From positions 1-14,431 of the forward strand of contig MNXK01000089.1 of the NCBI GenBank assembly GCA_001872165.1: 14,431 bases of DNA, given 5' to 3'. The notes beneath the pieces were generated by a model. That model did not search any database and was not told where the DNA came from. It saw nothing but the letters and a program-made list of their open reading frames with translations. The translations under genes were made by a program, and so were the position numbers. This DNA comes from Anaerolineae bacterium CG2_30_58_95. Its GTDB lineage: Bacteria > Chloroflexota > Anaerolineae > Anaerolineales > Villigracilaceae. Below are positions 7,152 to 14,355 of the stretch, in pieces. Every line of letters begins with the position of its first letter. The first letter of the stretch is position 1.

Positions 7152-9473
7152 TTACGCGGCATCCAATGGCTTGGTGGGCGCTTTCGAACGCCGGATCGCC
7201 CAACCGACGCCGATCAGCAAAATGACAGCCACGATGAAAGCCCCCACACTTACGCCGCCTTCTGTCGCGCTGTACTTGACGATGACCGGCGCAGCCAGCA
7301 GGCTGACCAGGTTGACCACCTTGATCATCGGGTTCAAGGCCGGCCCGGCCGTATCCTTCAACGGGTCGCCGACCGTATCGCCGACCACGCCCGCCCTATG
7401 CCGCTCGGAGCCTTTGCCGGTATTGGCAGCCAGGTCGCGCGGCTCGTCCTCGATGGTTTTTTTGGCGTTGTCCCATGCGCCGCCGGCGTTCGCCATATAC
7501 ACCGCCAGCAATTGTCCGCTCAGGATGATGCCCGCCAGGAAGCCGCCCAGGGCTTCGACTTGCAGGATCAAGCCGATGGCAAGCGGCATAAGCACCGAGA
7601 TGGCTGCCAGCGGGACAAGCTCTTTCTGCGCCGAAGCGGTGGAAATGCCAACTACCCGGGCATAATCAGGCTGGACTGTGCCTTCCATGATGCCGGGAAT
7701 CTTGAACTGCCGGCGCACTTCCTCGACGATCTGGCTGGCTGCACGGCTGACAGCGCGGATGGACAGCGAGGAGAACAACCACGGCAGCGCCCCGCCCAGC
7801 AGTAGGCCGACGAACACCTTCGTCTCCGAGACGCGGATGGATTCCAACACAGGCATTCCCAATTGCAGTTGGACGCGTCCCACATCGGTGATGTACGAGG
7901 CGAACAGGCTGACCGCGGCAATGACCGCCGAGGCAATCGCCACGCCCTTGGTGATGGCCTTGGTGGTGTTGCCCACCGCGTCCAGGTCGGCCATGATCTG
8001 GCGGGCTTTCCTGGTTTCCTCGTCCTTCAAATCATGCCAGGCCATCTCGCCGATGCCATTGGCATTATCCGAGATGGGACCGTAGGAGTCCATGGCCACG
8101 TTGTTGCCGGTGTGGCTCAACATGCCGATGCCGATCATAGCGACCGCGTAGAGCACATAAGTGGCATGTCCCTCGCCGCCGTACAGCATCAGAGCAAAGA
8201 TGAAGCTGATGGCAATCACGACCAACGCCCACACGCTCGACTCCATCCCGACGGAAAGACCCGCCAGGATCGTCGTGGCCGGGCCGGTCTTCGTCGCCTC
8301 TACAATTTCCTTGACGGGCGGCTTTTTCGTCGAAGTGAAGTACGAGGTCAGCGGGTTGAATACCACCGCCAGCCCGACGCCGATGGAAGTCAACATTGCC
8401 ATGCGCCAGTCATGGCAATATAAGATGGCCAGCAGGAACGACCACAGGACGGTGTTGACGCTGGACACTTCATAAGAGCGGAACATGGCTTCTTCGGCGT
8501 CGTGCGCGCGCATGAACTTGATGGGGAATTTTACCCAGATGGGCACAGTGAAAGTACCCAGGATAGAAGAGATCACCCCAATGGCGCGTATGATCAAGGG
8601 GTAGACGATCCATTTCAGGCTGTGAGTCGGGTCAACGGCCATGAGAGCCAGGCCCAGGATCAAGCCGGAGACGATGGTCACCTCATAGGATTCGAAGATG
8701 TCCGCCGCCATACCGGCGCAGTCACCCACGTTGTCGCCGACCAGATCGGCAATGACCGCCGCATTGCGCGGGTCATCCTCGGGGATGTCCTTCTCGACCT
8801 TACCCACCAGGTCCGCGCCGACGTCCGCGGCCTTGGTAAAAATACCGCCGCCGACGCGCATGAATAACGCCAGCAGTGTGCCGCCAAAGCCGAAGCCGAG
8901 CAGGGCATCCGGAGCCGCCTTACCGAATACGATAAAGATGAGCGTACCGCCAAAAAGACCCAGGCCATCGGTCAACATGCCAGTGATCGTGCCGGCATAA
9001 TAGGCAATGGAGAGCGATTCATTGAAACCACGCCTTGCGGCAGAGGCGGCGCGCACATTGGCCTGAATGGCCATGCGCATGCCCAGTTGACCGACAAGCA
9101 GGGAAAACGAAGCGCCCATGACAAAAGCGATCGTCCGGCCAACGGCGACGATAATTTGGGCATTCTTGCCAAATTCGTTTGTGGCTTCACTGGTTGGGGG
9201 TACGATGTAAACGCTCAAGAAAAGCACCACCGTCAGTACCCCGATTATGGGCAGAATGGTTCGCAATTGGCGGCTTAAATAACTATCTGCACCAATGCGA
9301 ATCGCATTCCAGACTTCTTGCATTTTTTGAGTGCCCTTGTCCTTCTTGAGCACGTTGCCGCGTAGCAGCCAGGCGTAGAGCAGGCTGATGAACGCAGTCA
9401 GCACCACCCCCAGGATGGCGATCTGCTCGAATGTGCTCAGCCCATGACGGCTGCCGAGCCAAAGTATATCCAT
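7152..9473 (-). CDS. hppA: Membrane-bound proton-translocating pyrophosphatase, K+-independent type
   Basis: This integral membrane pump hydrolyses pyrophosphate and exports protons. With the start at 9473 it is 773 residues long, with about 16 hydrophobic segments, as is usual for the family. Signature motifs are present: DVGADLVGKVEKDIPEDDPRN followed by VGDNVGDCAGMAADIFESY, MDSYGPISDNANGIGEMA, and the C-terminal GDTVGDPLKDTAGPALNPM. In the GNTTKAIT segment, Lys505 occupies the position that is Ala in K+-dependent enzymes and Thr508 replaces Gly, so K+-independent H+ transport is predicted. The open frame extends upstream to 9542, but I chose the ATG at 9473 because AGGAGG lies four bases before it and MDILWLG begins the family-like first helix. 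The upstream extension falls in repeat DNA. The gene stands alone with its own promoter and terminator. Confidence 0.96.
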   Translation of the reverse strand: MDILWLGSRHGLSTFEQIAILGVVLTAFISLLYAWLLRGNVLKKDKGTQKMQEVWNAIRIGADSYLSRQLRTILPIIGVLTVVLFLSVYIVPPTSEATNEFGKNAQIIVAVGRTIAFVMGASFSLLVGQLGMRMAIQANVRAASAARRGFNESLSIAYYAGTITGMLTDGLGLFGGTLIFIVFGKAAPDALLGFGFGGTLLALFMRVGGGIFTKAADVGADLVGKVEKDIPEDDPRNAAVIADLVGDNVGDCAGMAADIFESYEVTIVSGLILGLALMAVDPTHSLKWIVYPLIIRAIGVISSILGTFTVPIWVKFPIKFMRAHDAEEAMFRSYEVSSVNTVLWSFLLAILYCHDWRMAMLTSIGVGLAVVFNPLTSYFTSTKKPPVKEIVEATKTGPATTILAGLSVGMESSVWALVVIAISFIFALMLYGGEGHATYVLYAVAMIGIGMLSHTGNNVAMDSYGPISDNANGIGEMAWHDLKDEETRKARQIMADLDAVGNTTKAITKGVAIASAVIAAVSLFASYITDVGRVQLQLGMPVLESIRVSETKVFVGLLLGGALPWLFSSLSIRAVSRAASQIVEEVRRQFKIPGIMEGTVQPDYARVVGISTASAQKELVPLAAISVLMPLAIGLILQVEALGGFLAGIILSGQLLAVYMANAGGAWDNAKKTIEDEPRDLAANTGKGSERHRAGVVGDTVGDPLKDTAGPALNPMIKVVNLVSLLAAPVIVKYSATEGGVSVGAFIVAVILLIGVGWAIRRSKAPTKPLDAA

Positions 9474-9490
9474 GCATCCTCCTGTAGCAA

Positions 9491-9640
9491 GTATTATCAG
9501 TACTTCACGAAAAGGCTCTGTAGTGGCGACTTCGCGAAGCACCCTGGAAGGGTTAGTCGCTTCTTGGCCGAACGACTGCCTGCCCTGGCGGGCTAGGCCA
9601 GGGAAGTCGTTACTACGTTTTCGTGATCTACTGATTATTC
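9491..9640. repeat. MITE-like element of nested hairpins in the hppA leader
   Basis: The gap 9474-9793 holds this 150-bp unit. Its ends form an imperfect inverted repeat of 23 bp with 19 matches (9491-9513 against 9618-9640), including CACGAAAA. Inside are two nested hairpin cores: GCGACT...AGTCGC (from the GCGACTTC near 9527 to about 9560) and AACGACT...AGTCGTT (9571-9611). The second contains CCTGGC/GCCAGG around a short loop. An 18-mer at 9586-9603 (TGGCGGGCTAGGCCAGGG) recurs exactly at 14328-14345. No ORF of its own and no clear target duplication were seen (at most AA). It lies within the predicted hppA 5' untranslated leader. Confidence 0.6.
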
Positions 9641-9650
9641 AATGAAACGA

Positions 9651-9672
9651 CCCAGACGCCTTGGCGTATGGG
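9651..9672. promoter_or_regulatory. 22-bp near-perfect palindrome just downstream of the hppA promoter
   Basis: CCCAGACGCC, then TT, then GGCGTATGGG: the two 10-bp arms match at nine of ten positions. It lies a few bases beyond the predicted hppA transcription start, in the divergent promoter region, so it is placed like an operator or a leader hairpin. No regulator gene is present in the window. Confidence 0.45.
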
Positions 9673-9684
9673 CCGCCTCGCTCA

Positions 9685-9713
9685 ATTTTACTAAATACAT
9701 TTTGAAAAGTCAA
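9685..9713 (-). promoter_or_regulatory. Sigma70-type promoter for hppA
   Basis: On the minus strand, TTGACT (9708-9713) is followed after exactly 17 bp by TAAAAT (9685-9690). Both are one or two bases from consensus, in AT-rich DNA. The predicted start is near 9678, leaving a leader of about 200 nt before the hppA ATG that contains the palindrome and the MITE-like element. Confidence 0.6.
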
Positions 9714-9793
9714 ACAAATCGAAACACCAAAAAAGGATGAACTTGTAGAAACTGTTGAAAAGATTAGCATTTGATTAGAATTTTGCAAACCAC

Positions 9794-9823
9794 TTGACTT
9801 TCGCCCTCGAATTATTGTATAGT
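9794..9823 (+). promoter_or_regulatory. Sigma70-type promoter for the ABC operon
   Basis: TTGACT at 9794-9799 and TATAGT at 9818-9823 are separated by 18 bp, facing the ABC transporter genes. The transcription start would be near 9830, giving a leader of about 175 nt. This also argues against a TTG start at 9794 for the ATPase gene: that triplet is the -35 box. Confidence 0.65.
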
Positions 9824-9905
9824 GTTACGTGGTTGGATGTTGTTGTCCTCTTCCGGCACTGCTGCCTCAGGCTGTTGTGCCGTTTATTTCGTCACTTGAA
9901 ATTCA

Positions 9906-9990
9906 CCCCCCCTTTCCTCCCCCCATTTGCACCTTCAGGCATCTATCAAATCCGGTTTTCGGCGGCGCAAATGGGAGGACAGAGGGGGGG
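9906..9990 (+). promoter_or_regulatory. Long C/G-rich inverted repeat in the ABC operon leader
   Basis: A C-rich arm at 9906-9930 and a G-rich arm at 9967-9990 are imperfect inverse complements. The inner 9 bp (CCCATTTGC with GCAAATGGG) and the outer seven C/G pairs are perfect, and there is a 36-nt loop. The structure ends one base before the AAAGGAG ribosome binding site (9992-9998) of the ATPase gene, so it could modulate translation initiation or be an attenuator-like element. It matches no riboswitch class I know. Confidence 0.5.
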
Positions 9991-10003
9991 CAAAGGAGAT
10001 CGA

Positions 10004-10930
10004 ATGATACGTGTTGATGGACTCACCAAAGATTATGGCACGCGCCGGGCTATCGAAAACCTGACCTTCGAGGCCAGGCAAGGCGAAGTTGTCGGATTCC
10101 TTGGCCCGAACGGCGCCGGCAAGACGACCACGATGCGCATCCTGACCGGTTACATGCCTCCCACTTACGGGTCAGCCAAAGTGGCCGGTTTTGATATCGT
10201 GTCCGAATCGCTGGAGGTGCGCCGTCGCGTGGGCTATTTGCCCGAAACGGCGCCGCTGTACGCAGACATGACCGTCTACGAATATCTGAAGTTCATGGCC
10301 GACCTGCGCCACCTTCCCAACGCCGAAGATATGATAGACGATGCCCTTGAGATGGTCGGCATGGAAGAGCGCGCCGAGGGTTACGTCGGCGCACTCTCGA
10401 AGGGGATGCGCCAGCGGATCGGCCTGGCCCAGGCGCTGCTGCACAAACCCGAGGTGCTGATCCTGGACGAACCCACCATCGGCCTGGACCCGGCTCAAGT
10501 TGTGGAAGTGCGCAAAATTATCCGCGAGATCGGGAAAGAGCGGACTGTCCTGCTGTCCACACACATCCTTTCCGAAGCGCAAGCGCTATGTGACCGCGTG
10601 CTCATCATCAACAAAGGGCATATTGTGGTCGAGGACTCGCCTGAGAATTTGCAGGCGCGGCTGGTCGGCGCGGAACGCTCTATTCTACGCGTCAAAGGAG
10701 ATGCGGACGAACTCGCGCCGAAGATCGCCGAGATCGAGGGCGTACAGAACGTCAAAGCACAACCGGATGGCTCGGTGGAATTCCAGTTCGCGCCGGGCAT
10801 GGATGTGCGTCCACAGGTGGCTCGGGCGGTCATCAAGGCTGGGTACGATCTGCTGGAACTGCGTCCAGTTGGGATGAGCCTGGAAGAGATCTTCCTGGAA
10901 CTGACGCGCGACAACACAAAGGAGAAGTGA
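10004..10930 (+). CDS. ABC transporter ATP-binding protein, GldA-like
   Basis: This cytosolic ATPase of an ABC-2 type transporter has 308 residues. Walker A GPNGAGKTT lies at 34-42, the LSKGMRQR signature at 131-138, Walker B VLILDEPTIGLDP with D155/E156, and the switch His at H187 (LLSTHILSEAQALCDR). The C-terminal ~80 residues form the small extra domain common in the CcmA/GldA-type group. I chose the ATG at 10004 because AAAGGAG stands just before it and the protein then starts MIRVDGLTKDYG as in the family. The longer frame from 9794 runs through promoter and leader. It is the first gene of a four-gene operon whose composition (ATPase, permease, GldG-like, DUF4340) matches the Gld-type transporters. 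The substrate is unknown; in Bacteroidetes the system is linked to gliding and secretion, and no such role is claimed here. Confidence 0.93.
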   Translation: MIRVDGLTKDYGTRRAIENLTFEARQGEVVGFLGPNGAGKTTTMRILTGYMPPTYGSAKVAGFDIVSESLEVRRRVGYLPETAPLYADMTVYEYLKFMADLRHLPNAEDMIDDALEMVGMEERAEGYVGALSKGMRQRIGLAQALLHKPEVLILDEPTIGLDPAQVVEVRKIIREIGKERTVLLSTHILSEAQALCDRVLIINKGHIVVEDSPENLQARLVGAERSILRVKGDADELAPKIAEIEGVQNVKAQPDGSVEFQFAPGMDVRPQVARAVIKAGYDLLELRPVGMSLEEIFLELTRDNTKEK

Positions 10931-10934
10931 TCCC

Positions 10935-11684
10935 ATGCGCAATATTTGGACAATCGCCCGCCGAGAATACCGGCATTATTTCATCAGCCCAATCGCTTAC
11001 ATTGTAGCCTTGGCTGTACTTCTGATCGTAGGAATCTACTTCGTTATAGTACTGTACTACGTTTCGAACCAGGCGCTCATGTACGGGGCGACTGCGCCCG
11101 ACATCAGCATCGTCATCGGGCCGATGGCTACGATATTCTTATTTGCGACGCCAGCCCTGACGATGCGCCTGCTGGCCGACGAACAGCGCATGGGCACCCT
11201 CGAACTCATGCTTACCGCCCCCATAAGAGATGGAGAACTGGTGATCGGAAAATGGCTTGGCGCTTTCTTGTTCACCCTGACCATCATAGCCATAACCCTG
11301 GTTTACCCCATTGTGCTCAACAAACTAACCAGCCCAGGCATTGACCAGGGCATCATGATCGCGAGCTACATCGCCATTATCTTGCTGGTCGCGTTGTATC
11401 TGGCGCTCGGAACGGCAATGTCGTCCTTCTTCAGCAACCAGTTCGCCGCCTTCTTTGCAACGCTTGCAGTGCTGCTCATCTTTTGGTGGCTCATTAGTTT
11501 GCCGACTTACATCATCCCAAGCGGCGTCTTCCACGACCTCTTCGTCTACCTGGATTTGAATGGCCGCTTCGGTTCGATGACGAGAGGCGTAATTGCACTC
11601 TCTGATGTTGTCTATCCAATCAGCCTGACCGTGCTAGGTTTGCTGTTGAGCACGGTCGCTGTCGAAATGAGAAGGTGGCGATAA
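10935..11684 (+). CDS. ABC-2 type permease, GldF-like
   Basis: This 249-residue integral membrane protein has six predicted helices at about residues 20-45, 58-80, 106-126, 139-160, 168-190 and 223-243. The stretch after helix 2 (TMRLLADEQRMGTLELMLTAPI) is the conserved cytosolic segment of the GldF/ABC-2 permease group, which couples to the ATPase. AAAGGAG at 10918-10924 precedes the ATG, and the gene starts four bases after the ATPase stop. Its TAA overlaps the ATG of the next gene (TAATG), indicating tight translational coupling. It would form the membrane channel with the ATPase from the preceding gene. Confidence 0.92.
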   Translation: MRNIWTIARREYRHYFISPIAYIVALAVLLIVGIYFVIVLYYVSNQALMYGATAPDISIVIGPMATIFLFATPALTMRLLADEQRMGTLELMLTAPIRDGELVIGKWLGAFLFTLTIIAITLVYPIVLNKLTSPGIDQGIMIASYIAIILLVALYLALGTAMSSFFSNQFAAFFATLAVLLIFWWLISLPTYIIPSGVFHDLFVYLDLNGRFGSMTRGVIALSDVVYPISLTVLGLLLSTVAVEMRRWR

Positions 11685-13294
11685 TGGCTAAGTCAAAAAC
11701 CTCCAAAAAGAAGATCACCGCCAGGCAATTTGCCCCCATCGGGCTTTGGCTCGCCGGGATCACGCTGTTGGCAACAGTGATATTACTGGCGTTCAAACTG
11801 CTTGCTTCGGCAGGGCTATACCTTCCTCTCAATGCCAGGCGACTCGATCTGTTCCTGCTGATCAGCGCGGGCGTGGCTATCCTTGGACTGGCTGTCTTTG
11901 CCCTGCTCGATCCACAGCGAGTGCGCGAATTCCTGACCGGCCGCCAGGCGCGTTATGGCAGCAACGCGATCATCATGCTAATCGCCTCCATCGGCATCCT
12001 GGTGGTTGTCAACCTGATCGTATTCCAGAGTCCGGTGACGCCGCTCGACCTGACCGAGGACAAGTCGAATTCCCTGGCGCCCGAAACAATAGAAGTTCTA
12101 AGATCGCTCACTTCACCGGTTCAAGCCACGGCATTCTTTACCTCACAATATCCGACAGATACTGCCTCCAAGCTATTGGAAAATTACAAAGCCAATGCAA
12201 ATGGGAAGTTCGACTATACGTTCGTTGACCCTGACCAGAACCCCGTTCTCGCCCAGCAAGCCGGCATTTCCGGCGATGGGAAGATCTACCTGCAAATGGG
12301 AGATGCGCACGAGATCATCTCTTATGCTTCGGAACAGGATATTACCGCCGCGCTGATCCGCCTGATCAACCCCGGTCAAAGGGTAATCTATTTCCTGACC
12401 GGACACGGCGAACGGGACATCGAGCAATCTGCTGAGGAGGCCTATACGCAGGTCAAATCTGCGCTGGAGGCCAAGAACTACACCGTCCAGACCCTGAACC
12501 TGATCGCCGATCACAAAATCCCAGAGGATGCCAAAGCGATCATCATTGCTGGCCCGCTAAAACCAATCACCGCTGACGAAGCAACCTTGCTGGGAGATTA
12601 TGTCACCCGGGGCGGGGCGCTGGTCGTCATGGAGGATCCAATCCCTACGACCCAATTCGGCGACTCGCCAGACCCGCTGGCGGACTATCTTTCTACGAAA
12701 TGGGGCATCGCCCTCGACAACGATGTCGTTATTGACACAAGTTCTAACCAGCCGCTCTACGCCGTAGCTGACAGTTATGGCAACCATCCCATCACCGAGA
12801 AACTGCAAAGACTGGTTTCCTTCTTCCCTGCCGCGCGCAGTCTTGCCCTTGACAGCCAGGCAGCCATACCGCCTGTTCCGTTGATCACTACCACGCAAGC
12901 CTCCTGGGGCGAGACCGACTTTTCTACCCTTCAGGGCAGCGGCCAGGTCGGATACGATGCCAACGTAGACATGCCCGGGCCGCTCGTGCTGGCCGCCTCC
13001 GCAGAAGATACGACGAGCATCAGCCGCATTGTCGTTTTTGGCGACTCGGATTTCGCCAGCGATAAATTCTTCAGCCAATACGCCAATGGCGACATGCTCA
13101 TCAACGCCGTTGACTGGGCTGCCGGTCAGGAAAAACAGCTCAACCTGACCTCACCGCAGCCAATTACCCGGACGCTGAACCCGCCAAGCTCACTGACGCT
13201 GGGATTGATCGCGCTGATGTTCGTCATCGTTCTGCCTGGTCTGGTCATCGGAGGCGGTATTACCTCCTGGCTGGTCCGCAGGTCAAAAGGCTAA
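11684..13294 (+). CDS. GldG-like ABC transporter auxiliary protein
   Basis: This 536-residue membrane-anchored protein has three N-terminal hydrophobic helices (about residues 15-40, 51-72 and 92-113). A large extracytoplasmic region of the GldG/ABC_transp_aux type follows, then a C-terminal helix (about 507-530) ending in RRSKG. Family marks are LDLTEDKSNSLAPETIEVL at about 120-140, FFTSQYP, the FDYTFVDPDQNP strand, LTGHGERDI and the GALVVMEDPIP segment. The gene overlaps the permease stop by one base. A GTG nine bases upstream (11675) is an alternative start, but GAAGGTGG serves the ATG well. It is usually encoded next to GldF-like permeases and presumably forms the extracellular part of the transporter complex. 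Confidence 0.9.
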   Translation: MAKSKTSKKKITARQFAPIGLWLAGITLLATVILLAFKLLASAGLYLPLNARRLDLFLLISAGVAILGLAVFALLDPQRVREFLTGRQARYGSNAIIMLIASIGILVVVNLIVFQSPVTPLDLTEDKSNSLAPETIEVLRSLTSPVQATAFFTSQYPTDTASKLLENYKANANGKFDYTFVDPDQNPVLAQQAGISGDGKIYLQMGDAHEIISYASEQDITAALIRLINPGQRVIYFLTGHGERDIEQSAEEAYTQVKSALEAKNYTVQTLNLIADHKIPEDAKAIIIAGPLKPITADEATLLGDYVTRGGALVVMEDPIPTTQFGDSPDPLADYLSTKWGIALDNDVVIDTSSNQPLYAVADSYGNHPITEKLQRLVSFFPAARSLALDSQAAIPPVPLITTTQASWGETDFSTLQGSGQVGYDANVDMPGPLVLAASAEDTTSISRIVVFGDSDFASDKFFSQYANGDMLINAVDWAAGQEKQLNLTSPQPITRTLNPPSSLTLGLIALMFVIVLPGLVIGGGITSWLVRRSKG

Positions 13295-13297
13295 TTT

Positions 13298-13984
13298 ATG
13301 ATCAAGCGATCTACGTGGATTTTGCTGGCCGTCCTGGTGTTGGTTATTGGCGCTTATTTCTACCTGAAAGCCCACCCTCTACAATCGTCCACCTCAACGC
13401 CAACGCCGACGACAACAGAATCCAGCTTTCTGATAATCAAAGAGGACGACACCCTGACCAAAGTCGTCATTACGGACGCGCAGGGAAACAGCCTCCAAAT
13501 GGGACGCGATGCGACCGGCAATTGGGCGATCATGGTAGGGCAGTCGCCTACCATCACGCAGCCCGAACTGGCCGCAGCCGACCAATCCCAGGCCGAGGCA
13601 GCCGAGACCCAGCTCTTTGCACTCAAGGTGGTGACGACGCTGGAAACTTCCCCGTCGCCGGATGTCATCGGCCTGAATCCGCCTGCGTACACGATCTCGC
13701 TCGAGTTTTCCGGTAACAGGCAGCAGGTCCTGGAAGTTGGCGCCCTCACGCCGACCAGCAGCGGGTATTACGTCCAGCTTGATGATAAGGTTTACGTCGT
13801 CAGCCAATATTCGATGGATGCCGTGGTGAAGCTTCTACAAAACCCGCCATACCAGGCAACACCGACGCCTGTTCCAGTCATGGTAGCCACGGCTACCATT
13901 ATGGTAGCGCAGTCGGCTACCATTATGGTAGCGCAGTCGGCTACCATAACAGAAACACCCATTCCTGCCACAGCGACGCCATAG
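13298..13984 (+). CDS. DUF4340 domain protein with a repeat-derived C-terminal tail
   Basis: This 228-residue protein has one N-terminal membrane helix (residues 6-24), a short Thr/Pro linker and an extracytoplasmic DUF4340 region at about 40-185. The marks are LTKVVITDAQGNSLQM, NWAIMVGQ, VIGLNPPAYTISLEF, a VGALTPTSSGYYVQL strand and VYVVSQYSMDAVVKLL. DUF4340 proteins are regularly the last member of Gld-type ABC operons, as here, three bases after the GldG-like gene. The protein is shorter than typical members, which have several repeats of the domain. Residues from about 195 to the end are low-complexity: MVAQSATI occurs twice, because three 21-24-bp DNA hairpin units are translated in frame, and the protein ends in a Thr/Pro/Ala tail. 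Confidence 0.88.
   Translation: MIKRSTWILLAVLVLVIGAYFYLKAHPLQSSTSTPTPTTTESSFLIIKEDDTLTKVVITDAQGNSLQMGRDATGNWAIMVGQSPTITQPELAAADQSQAEAAETQLFALKVVTTLETSPSPDVIGLNPPAYTISLEFSGNRQQVLEVGALTPTSSGYYVQLDDKVYVVSQYSMDAVVKLLQNPPYQATPTPVPVMVATATIMVAQSATIMVAQSATITETPIPATATP
13880..13947. repeat. Three tandem hairpin units inside the DUF4340 gene
   Basis: Each unit is a perfect 8-bp stem, ATGGTAGC with GCTACCAT. Unit 1 (13880-13899) has loop CACG. Units 2 (13901-13923) and 3 (13925-13947) have loop GCAGTCG and are identical with a 24-bp period. The loop difference of three bases keeps the reading frame. The same unit, in opposite orientation and with a changed but still paired stem base, forms the array at 14356-14431. 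Confidence 0.9.
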
Positions 13985-14035
13985 AATAGTAGCCTTTAGT
14001 ATTACAGCGCAATGTTCGAGAAAAAGACGCTCCTT

Positions 14036-14211
14036 ATGTCACCCTGAGGGCGCGTTCTGTGCGCCCGAAGGGTCTCCACACCGTAAACGCGAGATTCCCT
14101 TCGGCCTGGCTCAGGGCAGGCTTCGCACCCCGAAAGAGCGTCGGGGCGCTCAGATCGTCCCGACACTTGCACCTGCTGCAAGTGCAGGTGTGTCCTTCGG
14201 GAGAATGACAT
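14036..14211. repeat. REP/MITE-like dispersed repeat element
   Basis: This is a 176-bp non-coding unit with inverted ends: ATGTCA at 14036 and TGACAT ending at 14211, with further imperfect pairing of the adjoining CCCTGAGGG and CCTTCGGGAG. Inside is a CACCTGC/GCAGGTG hairpin (14170-14190). It also has the CTTCGGCCTGGCTCAGGGCAGG-type segment, which resembles REP-like repeats I recall from environmental genomes, often mistranslated as ALSQAEG peptides. No ORF is convincing in it. Membership of a dispersed family is recalled, not tested. Confidence 0.55.
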
Positions 14212-14232
14212 GCGAAACAGCAAAATAGGGTG

Positions 14233-14261
14233 TTGATTTTTGTCTCAAAAAAGAGTATTCT
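14233..14261 (+). promoter_or_regulatory. Putative promoter for a gene beyond the right edge
   Basis: TTGATT at 14233-14238 and TATTCT at 14256-14261 are separated by 17 bp in a locally AT-rich stretch between repeats. If used, the transcript would carry the GC-rich hairpin and the 24-bp hairpin array in its leader. No downstream gene is visible. Confidence 0.4.
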
Positions 14262-14293
14262 GTAAATGGTAACCAGCCTGTCCTGCCGTCTCG

Positions 14294-14345
14294 CACCGGC
14301 GTGCCGCCGTGCTCGCGGCACGAACGGTGGCGGGCTAGGCCAGGG
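14294..14345. repeat. GC-rich hairpin with shared 18-mer
   Basis: CACC (14294) and GTGCCGC (14301-14307) pair with GCGGCAC (14315-14321) and GGTG (14326-14329). The following TGGCGGGCTAGGCCAGGG at 14328-14345 is identical to 9586-9603 in the hppA leader element. This shows that parts of a dispersed repeat family recur in the window. Confidence 0.6.
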
Positions 14346-14355
14346 TAGGCAACTA

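Noticed and set aside
7863..8423. Plus-strand open frames opposite hppA
   Set aside because: Antisense shadows of a strongly conserved pump gene; no ribosome binding sites or recognisable domains.
9474..9542. Longer start for hppA at 9542
   Set aside because: The extension lies in the repeat element, and AGGAGG directly precedes the ATG at 9473.
9794..10003. Longer start for the ABC ATPase at a TTG at 9794
   Set aside because: The TTG is the -35 box of a good promoter, the added residues are low-complexity leader, and the ATG at 10004 has a strong ribosome binding site and family-like start.
13901..13947. Resemblance of the hairpin unit to a tRNA D-arm (TAGCGCAGTCGG)
   Set aside because: Only a short loop-like match; no acceptor, anticodon or T-arm is present around it.
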